Numbered from the stretch's first letter, positions 8,019 through 18,897 are shown. The stretch: 64,000 bases of DNA from Pseudothioclava nitratireducens (GCF_029210495.1 NZ_JARGDK010000005.1:62001-126000); one strand, 5' to 3'. Numbers and translations: made by a program. Notes: a model not told the origin generated them from the letters alone.

Positions 8019-9791
8019 ATGGGACAGCGGCATTCTGGCACGGCTTCAGGGCGGCGCGGCGGCGCGCGGGCACGGGTGAGCGGCCTGCGCAACAGCATGG
8101 CCGCACGGCTGGCGGCGCGGGGGCGTCCGGCCACCGGCTTCGTGAGCCAGCCTGAGCCGCGCAGCATCGGGTCTTTTGCGCGCGGGCGCCAGTTGATCGC
8201 CGGGAACTTCCTGTTTGCGGGCTTTCTGATCGAGGGGCCGGGTCTGTCGATCTGGGACCTGCCGATGCCCGATCCGAGTTTCGAGGAGGCGCTGCACGGC
8301 TGCGCGTGGCTCGACGATCTGGCCGCCGTCGGCAACCGCGAGGCCCGGATCAGGGCGCAAGACTGGGTGTTCGACTGGATCACGCGGTTCAGCGCGGGGC
8401 GTGGGCCGGGCTGGACGCCGGATCTCACGGGGCGGCGGCTGATCCGCTGGATCAACCATGCGATCTTGCTGTTGAACGGGCGCGACCGCGCGGCGGCGGA
8501 GGGGTTCTTCCGCACGCTGGCGCAGCAGACGGTGTTCCTGTCGCGGCGGTGGAAATCAGCCTCGCCGGGGCTGCCGCGCTTCGAGGCGCTGACCGGATTG
8601 ATTTATGCGGGCGTCGCGCTGACGGGGATGGAGGGTCATGTCGGTCCGGCGGTCGCGGCGCTTGGGCGCGAATGCAAGGCGACGGTCAACGCGAATGGCG
8701 GCATCCCTACGCGCAACCCCGAGGAGTTGCTCGAAGTTCTGACGCTGCTGATCTGGACCAAGGAAGCGCTGGAGGCGGCTGGGCGAAGGCCCGACCCGGC
8801 GCATCTGGAGGCGATCTTGCGGATTGCGCCGACACTGCGCGCGCTGCGCCATGCGGATGGCGGGCTGGCGCGGTTCCATGGCGGCGGGCGCGGGCTGGAA
8901 GGGCGGCTCGATCAGGCGCTGGCGGGGTCGGGCGTGCGCGGGCTGCAAACCGGCGATCTGGCGATGGGGTTTGCGCGGCTGCATGGCGGGCGGACGACGG
9001 TGATCGTCGATGCGGCGGCACCGCCGAAAGGCGAGGCTTCGGCCAATGCCCATGCCTCGACGCTGGCCTTCGAGATGACCAGCGGGCGGCGTCCGATGAT
9101 CGTGAATTGCGGCTCGGGCGCAGCCTTTGGGCGCGAGTGGCATCGGGCGGGACGCGCGACCGCCTCGCATAGCACACTGGCGATCGACGGGTTCTCGTCC
9201 TCGCGGCTTGGGCCCGAGCGCAGTTTCGGCAAGGGCGCGCGGGCCTATCTCGACGCGATCCCCTCCGAGGTTTGGATGCGCGAGGACCATGACGGAGAGG
9301 GCTCGGCGCTCTTTGGCCATAACGGCTATGTGGCGACGCATGGCATGACCCATCTGCGGGCGCTCTCGCTGTCGCCCGATGGCCGGGTGCTGGAGGGCGA
9401 GGACACGCTCGGCGCGATGTCCGCAGAGGATAGACGCAAATTCGATCAGCTTCTGCTCAAGGACCCGCTGAATGGGGTGCCGTTCAAATTGCGCTTCCAT
9501 CTGCACCCGGATGCCGATGCACAGCTGGACATGGGCGGCGCTGCCGTGTCGGTCGCGCTCAAGTCCGGCGAGTTGTGGGTGTTTCGCCATGACGGCACTG
9601 CCGATCTGACGCTGGAGCCCTCGGTTTACCTTGAAAAAGGCCGTCTGAGGCCGCGTGCGAGCCTGCAAATCGTGCTTTCTGCGCGTGTTCTCGATTATGC
9701 GTGCCAGATTGGCTGGACCTTGGCGAAAGCACAGGCTACCCCCGCGGCAATCCGCGAAACCGACCGCGAAGACACTGATTCCGACCTCTGA
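8019..9791 (+). CDS. Heparinase II/III-like protein
   Basis: The 590-residue protein matches the alphaproteobacterial heparinase II/III family placed between rsmB and purH. It has a helical N-terminal toroid domain (about 60-290; WITRF...RLIRWINH, NANGGIPTRNPEELLE) and a beta-sandwich C-terminal domain starting near HASTLAFEMTSGRRPMIVN, with SHSTLAIDGFSSS near residue 390. These proteins are thought to act on acidic polysaccharides, but this subgroup has no proven substrate and no signal peptide is visible. The start is uncertain: the ATG at 8019 gives a basic leader, and a GTG at 8076 or ATG at 8097 are possible. Confidence 0.8.
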   Translation: MGQRHSGTASGRRGGARARVSGLRNSMAARLAARGRPATGFVSQPEPRSIGSFARGRQLIAGNFLFAGFLIEGPGLSIWDLPMPDPSFEEALHGCAWLDDLAAVGNREARIRAQDWVFDWITRFSAGRGPGWTPDLTGRRLIRWINHAILLLNGRDRAAAEGFFRTLAQQTVFLSRRWKSASPGLPRFEALTGLIYAGVALTGMEGHVGPAVAALGRECKATVNANGGIPTRNPEELLEVLTLLIWTKEALEAAGRRPDPAHLEAILRIAPTLRALRHADGGLARFHGGGRGLEGRLDQALAGSGVRGLQTGDLAMGFARLHGGRTTVIVDAAAPPKGEASANAHASTLAFEMTSGRRPMIVNCGSGAAFGREWHRAGRATASHSTLAIDGFSSSRLGPERSFGKGARAYLDAIPSEVWMREDHDGEGSALFGHNGYVATHGMTHLRALSLSPDGRVLEGEDTLGAMSAEDRRKFDQLLLKDPLNGVPFKLRFHLHPDADAQLDMGGAAVSVALKSGELWVFRHDGTADLTLEPSVYLEKGRLRPRASLQIVLSARVLDYACQIGWTLAKAQATPAAIRETDREDTDSDL

Positions 9792-9809
9792 GCATAAGGA
9801 CTGCCAGCC

Positions 9810-11396
9810 GTGACCAGACCCGTCCCCATGACCCGCGCCCTGATTTCCGTTTCCGACAAGACCGGGCTGATCGACTTTGCCCGCGCGCTGGCGGCACGCG
9901 GGATCGAACTGCTCTCGACCGGCGGCACGGCCAAGACGCTGCGCGAGGCGGGGCTGAGCGTGCGCGATGTGGCGGAACTGACGGGCTTTCCGGAAATGAT
10001 GGACGGGCGCGTGAAGACCCTGCATCCGAAAGTGCATGGCGGGCTTCTGGCGCTGCGCGACAACAAAGAGCATGTCACCGCGATGGAGACCCATGGGATC
10101 GAGGCGATCGACCTGTTAGTGGTGAACCTCTACCCGTTCGAAGAGACGGTGGCCAAGGGCGCCGATTACGAGACCTGCATCGAGAATATCGACATTGGCG
10201 GCCCGGCGATGATCCGCGCGGCCTCGAAGAACCACGCCTTTGTGGCGACCGTGGTCGATGTCGAAGATTACGATGCGGTTCTGGCCGAACTCGACGCGAA
10301 TGACGGCGCGACCACCTATGCGTTCCGCCAGCGTCTGGCGCAGATCGCCTATGCCCGCACCGCCGCCTATGACGCGGCTGTGAGCACCTGGATGGCGGGT
10401 GCGATTGGCGAGGACACCCCGCGCCGCCGCGCCTTTGCCGGCCAGCTTGCGCAAACGCTGCGCTATGGCGAGAACCCGCACCAGTCGGCGGCCTTCTATC
10501 TGGATGGCTCGAACCGTCCGGGGGTGGCTACCGCGCAGCAGCATCAGGGCAAGGAACTGTCCTACAACAACATCAACGACACCGATGCGGCGTTCGAACT
10601 GGTCGCGGAATTCCCGGTGGACACGCCGGCTTGCGCGATCATCAAGCACGCCAACCCCTGCGGTGTGGCAACCGGCGCGACGCTGGCCGAGGCCTATGGC
10701 CGCGCCTTCGATTGCGACCGCACCTCGGCCTTCGGGGGCATCATCGCGCTGAACCAGGTGCTCGACGGCAAGACCGCCGAAGAGATCTGCAACATCTTCA
10801 CCGAGGTCGTGATCGCCCCCGAGGCGACCGACGAGGCCAAGGCGGTCTTTGCCGCCAAAAAGAACCTGCGTCTGCTGACCACCGGCGCGCTGCCCGACCC
10901 GAAGGCGGCGATCACCACCTATCGTCAGGTTGCGGGCGGGTTCCTTGTGCAGGGCAAGGACAACGGGGCGATCACGCTTGCCGACCTCAAGGTCGTGACC
11001 GAGCGCCAGCCGAGCGAGCAGGAACTCAAGGACCTGCTGTTTGCGTGGAAGGTTGCCAAGCACGTCAAGTCGAACGCGATCATCTACGTCAAGGACGGGG
11101 CGACCGTGGGCGTCGGCGCGGGCCAGATGAGCCGCGTGGACAGCACCCGGATCGCTGCGCGCAAAGCGCAGGACATGGCCGAGGTGCTGGGCCTGTCTGC
11201 GCCGCTGACCCAAGGCTCGGTCGTCGCCTCGGATGCGTTCTTCCCGTTTGCGGACGGTCTTATTACCGCGGCCGAAGCGGGCGCGACCGCGATCATCCAG
11301 CCGGGTGGCTCGATGCGCGACCAGGAGGTCATCGACGCCGCGAACGAGCGCGGCCTTGCAATGGTCTTCACCGGCATGCGCCACTTCCGCCACTGA
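9810..11396 (+). CDS. purH: Bifunctional AICAR formyltransferase / IMP cyclohydrolase
   Basis: PurH performs the last two steps of IMP synthesis. The 528 residues match the usual length. The N-terminal MGS-like cyclohydrolase domain starts [12 protein letters not shown] and contains STGGTAK and [11 protein letters not shown]; the formyltransferase domain holds LRYGENPHQ, the catalytic KHANPCG (near residue 270) and the [10 protein letters not shown] and [10 protein letters not shown] blocks. A GTG start at 9810 has AAGGA nine bases upstream; an ATG six codons later is the alternative. Confidence 0.96.
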   Translation: MTRPVPMTRALISVSDKTGLIDFARALAARGIELLSTGGTAKTLREAGLSVRDVAELTGFPEMMDGRVKTLHPKVHGGLLALRDNKEHVTAMETHGIEAIDLLVVNLYPFEETVAKGADYETCIENIDIGGPAMIRAASKNHAFVATVVDVEDYDAVLAELDANDGATTYAFRQRLAQIAYARTAAYDAAVSTWMAGAIGEDTPRRRAFAGQLAQTLRYGENPHQSAAFYLDGSNRPGVATAQQHQGKELSYNNINDTDAAFELVAEFPVDTPACAIIKHANPCGVATGATLAEAYGRAFDCDRTSAFGGIIALNQVLDGKTAEEICNIFTEVVIAPEATDEAKAVFAAKKNLRLLTTGALPDPKAAITTYRQVAGGFLVQGKDNGAITLADLKVVTERQPSEQELKDLLFAWKVAKHVKSNAIIYVKDGATVGVGAGQMSRVDSTRIAARKAQDMAEVLGLSAPLTQGSVVASDAFFPFADGLITAAEAGATAIIQPGGSMRDQEVIDAANERGLAMVFTGMRHFRH

Positions 11397-11479
11397 GGCG
11401 CAGGCCCCGCGCGCGCCGGAAACCGTGACTTGCGGTCCGGCGCCGGGGGCAGGATAGTCTTGCGAGTTTCGGAGGTCCC

Positions 11480-11977
11480 ATGCAGTTGACGGCGAAAGTG
11501 GCGGGCGCGATCCTGATCCTCGATCAGGTGACGAAATATGCGGTCGTGCATGTGATGGAGCTTGACCGGAAGGCGGCCATCGACGTGTTTCCGCCGTGGC
11601 TCAATTTCCGTATGGCATGGAATCAGGGCGTGAATTTCGGCCTGCTCTCCCACGAATCCGAGATCGTGCGCTGGGGGCTGATCGTTCTCGCGCTGGCGAT
11701 TTCGGGCTGGGTCTGGATCTGGGTCCGGCGGGAGCCGCATTCGGTGCCCGTTCATGCCTCGGCCGGGCTTTTGATCGGGGGGGCGATCGGGAATATCGTG
11801 GACCGGATCTTTTACGGGGCGGTTGCGGATTTCATCAATATGTCCTTGCCCTCATGGAACAATCCCTATTCCTTCAACATCGCGGATATCGCGATCTTCG
11901 CGGGTGCGGCGGGGCTTGTCCTGCTGACCGGCAAGGAGGAGGCGCCGCGCAAAGGGCGCACCGGGAATAGCAGGTGA
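11480..11977 (+). CDS. lspA: Lipoprotein signal peptidase II
   Basis: LspA is the inner-membrane aspartyl protease that cuts prolipoproteins before the lipidated cysteine. The 165-residue protein has four hydrophobic segments and the family motifs [10 protein letters not shown] (near residue 53), [20 protein letters not shown] (catalytic Asp, near 110) and FNIADIAI (second Asp, near 135). A ribosome binding site GGAGG precedes the ATG. Several predicted lipoproteins in the window (12032, 29637, 32835, 44103) would be its substrates. Confidence 0.95.
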   Translation: MQLTAKVAGAILILDQVTKYAVVHVMELDRKAAIDVFPPWLNFRMAWNQGVNFGLLSHESEIVRWGLIVLALAISGWVWIWVRREPHSVPVHASAGLLIGGAIGNIVDRIFYGAVADFINMSLPSWNNPYSFNIADIAIFAGAAGLVLLTGKEEAPRKGRTGNSR

Positions 11978-12031
11978 CGGGCGCGGTTTGATGCGCTAAG
12001 ACGGGGACGGACGAGCAATATGGAGAGGCCG

Positions 12032-12580
12032 ATGCAGGCGAAGATGGGCAAGCTTTGGATCGCGATTGCGGTCGCGGCGATGCTGTCGGCCTGTTCGTCG
12101 GACAAGGAACCGCGGCTCATGCATCTGCGCTCGGCCAGCAGCGGGCCGGATGAATTCGCGATTCTCCCGAAAAAGCCGTTGCAGATGCCCCCGGACCTTG
12201 CGGCCCTGCCGGAGCCGGTCACGGGCGGCAAAAGCCTCACCGATCCCACGCCCGAGGCCGATGCGGTTGCGGCGCTGGGCGGCAACCCGTCCTATCTCGA
12301 TGCAACGGTGATTCCGGCGGGTGATGGCGCGCTGGTGGCGCAGACGGGGCGGTTCGGGCGCGAAGGCGCGATCCGTGAAACGCTCGCCGCCGAGGATCTG
12401 GAGCATCGCCGTCAAAATGACGGGCGGGTGCTGGAGCGGCTGTTCAAGACCAACGTCTATTACCGTGCCTATCGTTCGATGGCGCTCGACCAGGAGGCCG
12501 AGCTGGAACGCTGGCGCAAGCTGGGTCTGCGCACCCCCGCCGCCCCGCCGAGCGCTGGCGCGCAGGATCTCTCGCAGTAA
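12032..12580 (+). CDS. DUF3035 lipoprotein
   Basis: The protein has 182 residues from the ATG at 12032, which has GGAGAGG six bases upstream; an ATG four codons earlier is less likely. A lipoprotein signal peptide ends in the lipobox MLSAC (near residue 20). The mature part has the DUF3035 pattern: FAILPKKPLQMPPDLAALPEP, then NPSYLDATVI and NVYYRAY, and a proline-rich end. The family is nearly confined to Rhodobacterales and its function is unknown. It follows lspA and precedes the M16 peptidase pair. Confidence 0.82.
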   Translation: MQAKMGKLWIAIAVAAMLSACSSDKEPRLMHLRSASSGPDEFAILPKKPLQMPPDLAALPEPVTGGKSLTDPTPEADAVAALGGNPSYLDATVIPAGDGALVAQTGRFGREGAIRETLAAEDLEHRRQNDGRVLERLFKTNVYYRAYRSMALDQEAELERWRKLGLRTPAAPPSAGAQDLSQ

Positions 12581-12652
12581 TCAACTTCGCGTCAGGGCGC
12601 TTGTTTGCCCGCCGCACGCGGGTAAGTTGTGCGCAAAGATAAAGAGGTGCCG

Positions 12653-13993
12653 ATGAAACACGCGCTCTGTGCCGGGCTGATCGCCCTGGCGGGTGCCCTG
12701 CCCGCGCTTGCCGAGGATGTGAGCTATTTCACGCTGGAGAACGGGCTTGAGGCCGTGGTGATCGAGGATCATCGCGCCCCGGTCGTCGTGCATATGGTCT
12801 GGTACAAGGCCGGGGCCGCCGATGAGCGCAAGGGCAAGTCGGGCATCGCGCATTACCTTGAACACCTGATGTTCAAGGGCACGGATGATCTCGCCCCCGG
12901 TGAGTTCTCGAAAACCGTGGCGGCCAATGGCGGCTCTGACAACGCGTTCACGAGCTATGACTACACCGCCTATTTCCAGCGGATCGCGGCGGATCGGCTG
13001 GAGATGGTGATGAAGATGGAAGCCGACCGGATGCGCGATCTGGAGCTTTCCGAGGATGACTGGCAGACCGAGCGCGAGGTGATCCTCGAAGAACGCGCGC
13101 AGCGCACGGATAGCGATCCGGGCGCCTTGTTCGGCGAGCAGCGGAACGCGGCGCAATATCTTAACCATCCCTATGGCACGCCGGTGATCGGCTGGCGCCA
13201 TGAGATGATGGAACTGACCCGCGAGGATGCTCTGGACTGGTATCGGCAGAACTATGCGCCGAACAACGCGGTGCTGGTGGTCGCGGGCGACGTGACGCCC
13301 GACGAGGTGCGTGCGCTGGCCGAGACCTATTACGGGCCGCTTGCGCCGTCGGAAAACCTGCCCGAGCGGGCGCGCGTGCAAGAGCCCCCGCAACTGGCCG
13401 AGCGGCGTTTGATCTTTGAGGACCCGCGCGTGGCACAGCCCTATGTGACGCGTGGCTATCTCGCGCCCGAGCGCGATCCGGGCGATCAGGCGAAGGCGGC
13501 GGCGCTCACGGTGCTTGCGGAAATTCTGGGCGGGAACCCGGCAACCTCGGTTCTGGGGCGCAAACTGGTTTTCGGCACGGGTGCCGCGATCTATGCGAGC
13601 GCTTTCTATGACGGGATGTCGATTGACGACACGGTGTTCTCGCTGGCGGTGATGCCGGCGGCGGATGTGAGCCTGCCCGAGGTCGAGGCGGCGCTCGATA
13701 CCGCGCTGGCCGAGTTCCTGCGCGACGGGGTCGATCCCGAGCAGTTCGAGCGGATCAAGACGCAGGTGCGCGCGGCGGATATCTATGCGCGCGATAACAC
13801 CCAAGGCCTTGCGCGGCGCTATGGCGAGGCGCTGGCGAGCGGGTTCTCGGTCGAGGATGTGCAAGGCTGGCCCGAGGCGCTGGATGCGGTCACCGAAGAG
13901 GACGTGATGGCGGCGGCGCGCGAGGTGTTCGACCGCAAGCGCGCCGTGACCGGTTATCTCACGCGGCCCGCGCAAGAGGAGGTCTCGCAATGA
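12653..13993 (+). CDS. M16 zinc peptidase, catalytic member of a pair
   Basis: The 446-residue protein has a Sec signal peptide (LCAGLIALAGALPALA) and the inverted zinc motif HYLEH (HxxEH) near residue 65, with the distal glutamate expected in EREVILEERAQR. It therefore looks like an active periplasmic M16B peptidase related to PqqL/processing peptidases. A second M16 gene overlaps its end by four bases (ATGA), so the two are probably translated together and act as a heterodimer. Substrate unknown. Confidence 0.9.
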   Translation: MKHALCAGLIALAGALPALAEDVSYFTLENGLEAVVIEDHRAPVVVHMVWYKAGAADERKGKSGIAHYLEHLMFKGTDDLAPGEFSKTVAANGGSDNAFTSYDYTAYFQRIAADRLEMVMKMEADRMRDLELSEDDWQTEREVILEERAQRTDSDPGALFGEQRNAAQYLNHPYGTPVIGWRHEMMELTREDALDWYRQNYAPNNAVLVVAGDVTPDEVRALAETYYGPLAPSENLPERARVQEPPQLAERRLIFEDPRVAQPYVTRGYLAPERDPGDQAKAAALTVLAEILGGNPATSVLGRKLVFGTGAAIYASAFYDGMSIDDTVFSLAVMPAADVSLPEVEAALDTALAEFLRDGVDPEQFERIKTQVRAADIYARDNTQGLARRYGEALASGFSVEDVQGWPEALDAVTEEDVMAAAREVFDRKRAVTGYLTRPAQEEVSQ

Positions 13994-15294
13994 TCCGGAT
14001 GCTGTTCGCAACGCTGGCGGCGGCGCTGGTCCTTGCCCTGCCCGCACGGGCGATCGAAATCAAGGACGTGACCTCGCCCGGCGGTATCAATGCGTGGCTC
14101 GTCGAGGCGCATGACATTCCCTTTATCGCGCTCAATATCAGCTTCAAGGGCGGGGCGAGCCTTGATGCGCCCGGCAAGCGGGGGGCGATCAACCTGATGA
14201 CCGCGACGCTCGAAGAGGGCGCGGGCCAGATGGATGCGCAGGGCTTTGCCGAAGCCGCCGAGGCACTGGCCGCCCAGTTCGGTTTCGATGCGGACGACGA
14301 CACGGTGGATGTCTCGGCCCGGTTCCTGAGCGAGAACCGTGACGCCGCCGTGGCGCTTCTGCGCGAGGCGCTGATTACCCCGCGTTTCGATCAGGCGGCA
14401 GTGGACCGGGTGCGCGCGCAGGTGCTCTCGATCATCGCGTCGAACGAGCAGGACCCGAACGATATCGCGGGCGAGCGTTTCGCGGCGCTGACCTATGGCG
14501 CGCATCCCTATGGCAGCTCGATCAGCGGCACCCGAGACAGCGTGCAGGCGCTGACGCGCGAGGATATGTTCGAGGCCAAGTCCCGTGTCATGGCGCGGGA
14601 CCGGATGATCGTGTCGGCGGTGGGCGACATCACCGCTGAAGAGTTGGGGCCGCTTCTGGACCGGCTCTTGGGCGACCTGCCCGCGACCGGGGCCGAGATG
14701 CCCCCGCGCGCCGATGTGGCGACGGAGGGCGGGATCACCGTCGTCGATTATGACAGCCCGCAATCGGTGGTGATCTTTGGCCATCAGGGGCTGGCCATGG
14801 ACGACCCGGATTTCTTTGCCGCCTATGTTTTGAACCAGATCCTCGGCGCGGGGGGCTTTTCCTCGCGGCTGATGGAGGAGGTGCGCGAAAAGCGTGGCCT
14901 GACCTACGGGATCTATTCTTATCTCGTGCCCAAGGATTTGGCCGAGATGTGGATGGGGTCGTTCTCGGCGTCGAACGAGAAGGTCGCGGAGGCCATCGAG
15001 ATCGTGAAGGCGGAATGGGCGCGCGCGGCCACGGGTGCGGTCAGCGCGGCCGAGTTGAGCGACGCCAAGACCTATCTGACGGGCGCCTATGCGCTGCGCT
15101 TTGATGGCAATGCACAGATCGCGGGCATCCTGACGGGGATGCAGTTGTCCGACATGCCGATCGACTATATCGACAGCCGCAATGCGAAGGTCGAGGCGGT
15201 CACGGCGGAGGATGTGGCGCGGGTGGCGAAGCGGTTGCTCGATGCCGATGCGTTGCGCTTCGTGGTGGTCGGCAAGCCCGTGGGGCTGGAGTAA
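13990..15294 (+). CDS. M16 peptidase-like partner lacking the zinc motif
   Basis: The 434-residue protein has a signal peptide ending near LALPARA and the M16 fold signatures KGGASLDAPGKRGAINLM and, near residue 300, the R/Y block EVREKRGLTYGIYSYL. The place of HxxEH is taken by NLMTATLEEGAG, which has no histidines, so it should not bind zinc. In known bacterial and mitochondrial pairs the inactive subunit supplies the R-Y substrate-binding pair, which is present here. Its ATG overlaps the stop of the active partner. Confidence 0.9.
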   Translation: MIRMLFATLAAALVLALPARAIEIKDVTSPGGINAWLVEAHDIPFIALNISFKGGASLDAPGKRGAINLMTATLEEGAGQMDAQGFAEAAEALAAQFGFDADDDTVDVSARFLSENRDAAVALLREALITPRFDQAAVDRVRAQVLSIIASNEQDPNDIAGERFAALTYGAHPYGSSISGTRDSVQALTREDMFEAKSRVMARDRMIVSAVGDITAEELGPLLDRLLGDLPATGAEMPPRADVATEGGITVVDYDSPQSVVIFGHQGLAMDDPDFFAAYVLNQILGAGGFSSRLMEEVREKRGLTYGIYSYLVPKDLAEMWMGSFSASNEKVAEAIEIVKAEWARAATGAVSAAELSDAKTYLTGAYALRFDGNAQIAGILTGMQLSDMPIDYIDSRNAKVEAVTAEDVARVAKRLLDADALRFVVVGKPVGLE

Positions 15295-15348
15295 CCGCAG
15301 TCCCCGAATCTGTGGCAGGGGCGGGTCAGCTATGCTATCCCTAGTGGG

Positions 15349-17214
15349 ATGAATGCACCCGGCCCCAAAATAAGCGCAGAACGCCCTATCATCCGGCAAT
15401 TGGATGACGCCGCCGCGAACCGGATCGCGGCGGGCGAGGTGGTTGAGCGCCCGGCCAGCGCCGTGAAGGAGTTGGTCGAAAACGCGCTCGATGCGGGTGC
15501 GGGGCGGATCGAGATCGCCTATGCCGATGGCGGCAAGACGCTGATCCGGATCACCGATGACGGCTGCGGGATGACCGGCGAGGACCTGCCGCTGGCGCTG
15601 AGCCGTCACGCGACCTCGAAGATCGACGGGTCGGATCTGCTTAACATCCATACCTTCGGGTTTCGTGGCGAGGCGCTGCCCTCGCTGGGCGCGGTCGGGC
15701 GGCTGGTGATCACCTCGCGCGCCGAAGGGTTCGAGGCGGCGCAGATCGCGGTGACGGGGGGCGCGATGGCCGGGGTAAAGCCCGCCGCGCTGAACCGGGG
15801 CACCGTGGTCGAGCTGCGCGATCTGTTCTATGCGACGCCCGCGCGGCTCAAGTTCATGCGGACCGACCGGGCCGAGGCGCAGGCGATTGCCGATGTGGTC
15901 AAGCGGCTGGCGATGGCCGAGCCCTATGTGAGTTTCGTGCTGCGCGATGTGTCGGAGGCGCGCGGCAAGGCGGACGGGCGCGAGATCTTTCGCGCCGATG
16001 CCGAGCAGGGCGAGTTGTTCGATGCGCTCTCGGCGCGGCTGGCGCGGGTGCTGGGCCGCGATTTCGCGGCCAATGCGGTGCGGATCGACGCCGAGCGCGA
16101 GGGCATTCGGCTCACCGGCTATGCGGCGCTGCCGACCTATTCGCGGGGCGCTGCGGTCGAGCAGTTCCTGTTCGTCAACGGGCGTCCGGTGCGCGACAAG
16201 ATGCTGACGGGTGCGCTGCGGGCGGCCTATATGGATTTCCTCAGCCGCGACCGGCATCCGGCGGCGGTGCTGTTCCTGACCTGCGATCCCGAGCGGGTCG
16301 ATGTGAACGTCCACCCCGCCAAGGCCGAGGTGCGCTTTCGTGAAAGCGGCACGGCGCGCGGGCTGATCGTGACTGGCTTGCGTCATGCGCTGGCGCAGGC
16401 GGGGCATCGGGCCTCCTCGACGGTGGCGGATGCGACGCTGGGTGCGATGCGGCCCGAGCCGCAGGGCACCATGCCGCCGCGCGTCTATCAGATGGACCGC
16501 CCGAGCCTTGGCGCACTCCGGCAAAGTTTTACCGCGCAGGCGCCGGTGGGTTTTGACGAGGCGCCACAGATGTTTGAGCCGGTCGCGCAGCCTTCGGCGC
16601 GCGCCGAGGAGCCGGGAGGCGATGCGGGTCTGACGGCGAACCCGTTGGGGGCGGCGCGCGCGCAGATCCATGAGAATTATATCATCGCGCAGACTGAAAC
16701 CGGCCTTGTGATCGTCGATCAGCACGCCGCCCATGAGCGGCTGGTCTATGAACGGCTGAAGCGGCAGATGGCAGAGAACGGCGTGCCCGCGCAGGCGCTC
16801 TTGATCCCGGAAATCGTCGAGATGTCCTCGGGGGATGCCGCGCTCCTTTTGGAACATACCGAGGAGCTGGCGCGGTTCGGCCTTGGGATCGAGCCCTTCG
16901 GCGGCGCGATTGCGGTGCGCGAGACGCCCGCGATCCTTGGCGAGATCAACGCGGGCGCGATGCTGCGCGATATCCTCGACGAGTTGGCGGATCTTGGCGA
17001 CAGCCAGAGCCTGCAATCGCGGGTCGAGGCGGTGCTGAGCCGGATGGCCTGTCATGGCTCGATCCGCTCGGGCCGCCGGATGCGCGCCGATGAGATGAAC
17101 GCACTCTTGCGCGAGATGGAGGCGACGCCCCATTCCGGCCAGTGCAACCACGGCCGCCCCACCTATGTGGAGTTGAAACTGAGCGATATCGAGAGGCTGT
17201 TCGGGCGCACATGA
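15349..17214 (+). CDS. mutL: DNA mismatch repair protein MutL
   Basis: The 621-residue protein has the N-terminal GHKL ATPase motifs ([35 protein letters not shown]) and a C-terminal dimerisation domain bearing the endonuclease metal motif [12 protein letters not shown] (near residue 460) and the C-terminal CNHGRP. The protein is thus of the nicking MutL type found in bacteria without MutH, which fits alphaproteobacteria. A linker of about 130 residues separates the domains. rmuC overlaps its stop by four bases. Confidence 0.96.
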   Translation: MNAPGPKISAERPIIRQLDDAAANRIAAGEVVERPASAVKELVENALDAGAGRIEIAYADGGKTLIRITDDGCGMTGEDLPLALSRHATSKIDGSDLLNIHTFGFRGEALPSLGAVGRLVITSRAEGFEAAQIAVTGGAMAGVKPAALNRGTVVELRDLFYATPARLKFMRTDRAEAQAIADVVKRLAMAEPYVSFVLRDVSEARGKADGREIFRADAEQGELFDALSARLARVLGRDFAANAVRIDAEREGIRLTGYAALPTYSRGAAVEQFLFVNGRPVRDKMLTGALRAAYMDFLSRDRHPAAVLFLTCDPERVDVNVHPAKAEVRFRESGTARGLIVTGLRHALAQAGHRASSTVADATLGAMRPEPQGTMPPRVYQMDRPSLGALRQSFTAQAPVGFDEAPQMFEPVAQPSARAEEPGGDAGLTANPLGAARAQIHENYIIAQTETGLVIVDQHAAHERLVYERLKRQMAENGVPAQALLIPEIVEMSSGDAALLLEHTEELARFGLGIEPFGGAIAVRETPAILGEINAGAMLRDILDELADLGDSQSLQSRVEAVLSRMACHGSIRSGRRMRADEMNALLREMEATPHSGQCNHGRPTYVELKLSDIERLFGRT

Positions 17215-18377
17215 TCCAGATCGGGACCCATCAATTCGACCTGAACGATCCGCTGGTGCTGTTGGCGCTTGGCGGGATCGGCTTTGCGCTTCTGGTCTTT
17301 GTGCTGATGCTGATGATGCTGCGCAGTACCGGGCGGCAGGCGCGCACGCTGGAGCCGATCGTGGGACAGTTGAACCTGCTTGGGCAGCGGGTGCAGGGGC
17401 TTTCGGACGGGCAGCAGCAACTGACCGGCGGGCTGCATCACGTCTCCGAGGCGCAGGCGATGAGCCAGACCAAGATGCTGGCGCTGATGGAGCAGCGCCT
17501 CGCCGATGTGAACCGCGCGATGAATGAAAGCCTGCACGGCACAGCCACGCGGACGGCGCGCTCGCTGGGCGATCTGCATCAGCGGCTGGAGGCGATCGAC
17601 AAGGCGCAGGCCAATATCGAGAAGCTCTCGGGGAATGTGCTGGGCTTGCAGGATATTCTTTCGAACAAGCAGACGCGGGGCGCGTTCGGGGAAATCCAGC
17701 TCCATGACATCGTGAACAAGGCGCTGCCGTCGGATGCCTTTACCATGCAAGCGACGCTGTCCAACGGCAAGCGCGCGGATTGCCTGATCCACCTGCCGAA
17801 CCCGCCCGGCCCCATCGTCATCGACAGCAAATTCCCGCTCGAAGCCTATGAGGCGCTGCGGCGCGCCTCGGGTCCGGGCGAATTGCTGGAGGCGCAGCGC
17901 TTCATGCGGGCCTCGGTCAAGGCGCATATCCGGGCGATTTCCGAGAAATACATCCTCGAAGGCGAAACGGCCGATGGCGCGCTGATGTTCCTGCCCTCGG
18001 AGGCGGTCTATGCGGAACTGCACGCGAATTTCCCCGAACTGGTGCGCGAGGGCTTTGCCGCCAAGGTCTGGATCGTGAGCCCCACCACCTGCATGGCGAC
18101 GCTCAACACGATGCGCGCGGTTCTGAAAGACGCAAGGATGCGCGAGCAGGCGGGCGCGATCCGGCGCGAGTTGGCCGCGCTGTATGGCGATGTGGATCGG
18201 CTGGGCAGTCGCGTCGAGAATCTCGACCGGCATTTCGGGCAGGCCGCCAAGGATATCGCGGAGATCAAGATCTCGGCCGAGAAGGCGGGCAAACGGGCGC
18301 GCAGGCTCGACAATTTCGACTTTGAGGAGCTGGCCCCCGAGCCGGAAACCCCGCGCGTTCTTCAGATCAAATCCTGA
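17211..18377 (+). CDS. rmuC: DNA recombination protein RmuC family
   Basis: The 388-residue protein begins with a single membrane anchor (about residues 14-40: [20 protein letters not shown]), then a coiled coil (about 45-150), then the RmuC nuclease-like domain: [17 protein letters not shown] (near 155), [14 protein letters not shown] (near 205) and [12 protein letters not shown] (near 295). RmuC limits inversion at short inverted repeats in E. coli and has a PD-(D/E)XK-like core. The ATG overlaps the mutL stop (ATGA), so both repair-linked genes are coupled. Confidence 0.92.
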   Translation: MIQIGTHQFDLNDPLVLLALGGIGFALLVFVLMLMMLRSTGRQARTLEPIVGQLNLLGQRVQGLSDGQQQLTGGLHHVSEAQAMSQTKMLALMEQRLADVNRAMNESLHGTATRTARSLGDLHQRLEAIDKAQANIEKLSGNVLGLQDILSNKQTRGAFGEIQLHDIVNKALPSDAFTMQATLSNGKRADCLIHLPNPPGPIVIDSKFPLEAYEALRRASGPGELLEAQRFMRASVKAHIRAISEKYILEGETADGALMFLPSEAVYAELHANFPELVREGFAAKVWIVSPTTCMATLNTMRAVLKDARMREQAGAIRRELAALYGDVDRLGSRVENLDRHFGQAAKDIAEIKISAEKAGKRARRLDNFDFEELAPEPETPRVLQIKS

Positions 18378-18437
18378 TCTTTCCCGCTTGCGAAGCGCGC
18401 CGTTCGACGCGAAACTGGTGCGGCAACGGAGGGAAAC

Positions 18438-18782
18438 ATGCTCACCATCAGCCCGGCTAAAATCGCCCATGTCATCATTCGCGCCCGCAAGTTCGACGCG
18501 GACGTGCCCGGCTCGGGTCAGGCCCGCGAATTGCGCGCCTTCATCGCGGGTCTGAACGATGACGAGAAAGCCGCGCTGACCGCCGTGATGTGGGTCGGAC
18601 GCGAAACCTTCGAGGCGGAGGAGCTGGAAGAGGCCATCGCCACCGCCCATGCCGAAGCGACCGCGCCCACCGAAGACTACCTTCTCGGCATCCCGATGCT
18701 GGCCGATTACCTCGAAGACGGTCTTGGCGCGCTTGGCCTCTCGCTCGAAGAGGCGGAAGAGGATATTTACCCGTCGGTTTGA
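18438..18782 (+). CDS. DUF3775 protein
   Basis: The 114-residue acidic protein shows the DUF3775 pattern: ISPAKIAHVIIRARKFDADV at the start, a central LNDDEKAALTAVMWVGR block, and a C-terminal LGIPMLADYLEDGL. The family is alphaproteobacterial and has no known function. GGAGGG precedes the ATG. A terminator follows immediately, so it ends the mutL-rmuC run or forms its own unit. Confidence 0.82.
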   Translation: MLTISPAKIAHVIIRARKFDADVPGSGQARELRAFIAGLNDDEKAALTAVMWVGRETFEAEELEEAIATAHAEATAPTEDYLLGIPMLADYLEDGLGALGLSLEEAEEDIYPSV

Positions 18783-18805
18783 GCGGTTTTCTCAAAACCA
18801 GAGAC

Positions 18806-18833
18806 AAAGGCGGCCCCGCAGAGCCGCCTTTTT
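18806..18833 (+). terminator. Terminator after DUF3775
   Basis: AAGGCGGC and GCCGCCTT form an eight-pair stem with an eight-base loop, followed by TTTTTG. This is a convincing rho-independent terminator for the plus-strand gene. Confidence 0.8.
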
Positions 18834-18837
18834 GCGT

Positions 18838-18895
18838 TCATCAAACCCGAAATACGCTCCGGGGGTGCGGGGGTGGGAAACCCCCGCTTTCCCGG
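18838..18895 (+). repeat. GC-rich extragenic palindrome, copy 2
   Basis: The block ttcatcaaaccc-GAAATAcgctccGGGGGtgcGGGGGTGGGAAACCCCC resembles the other extragenic palindromes of the window in order and composition. It lies between the convergent DUF3775 and response-regulator genes, with the stem GGGGGTGGG/CCCCC. Confidence 0.5.
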
Positions 18896-18897
18896 CG

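Noticed and set aside
8019-8096. A cleavable signal peptide on the heparinase-like protein
   Set aside because: The leader is basic and glycine/arginine-rich without a hydrophobic core, whichever start is chosen.
13954-17151. Very long minus-strand ORF opposite mutL and the M16 genes, and similar ones at 30140-32905, 6287-8515 and 8556-10094
   Set aside because: They lie fully antisense to well-supported genes and have the arginine/histidine-rich composition of high-GC shadow frames, with no domain recognised.
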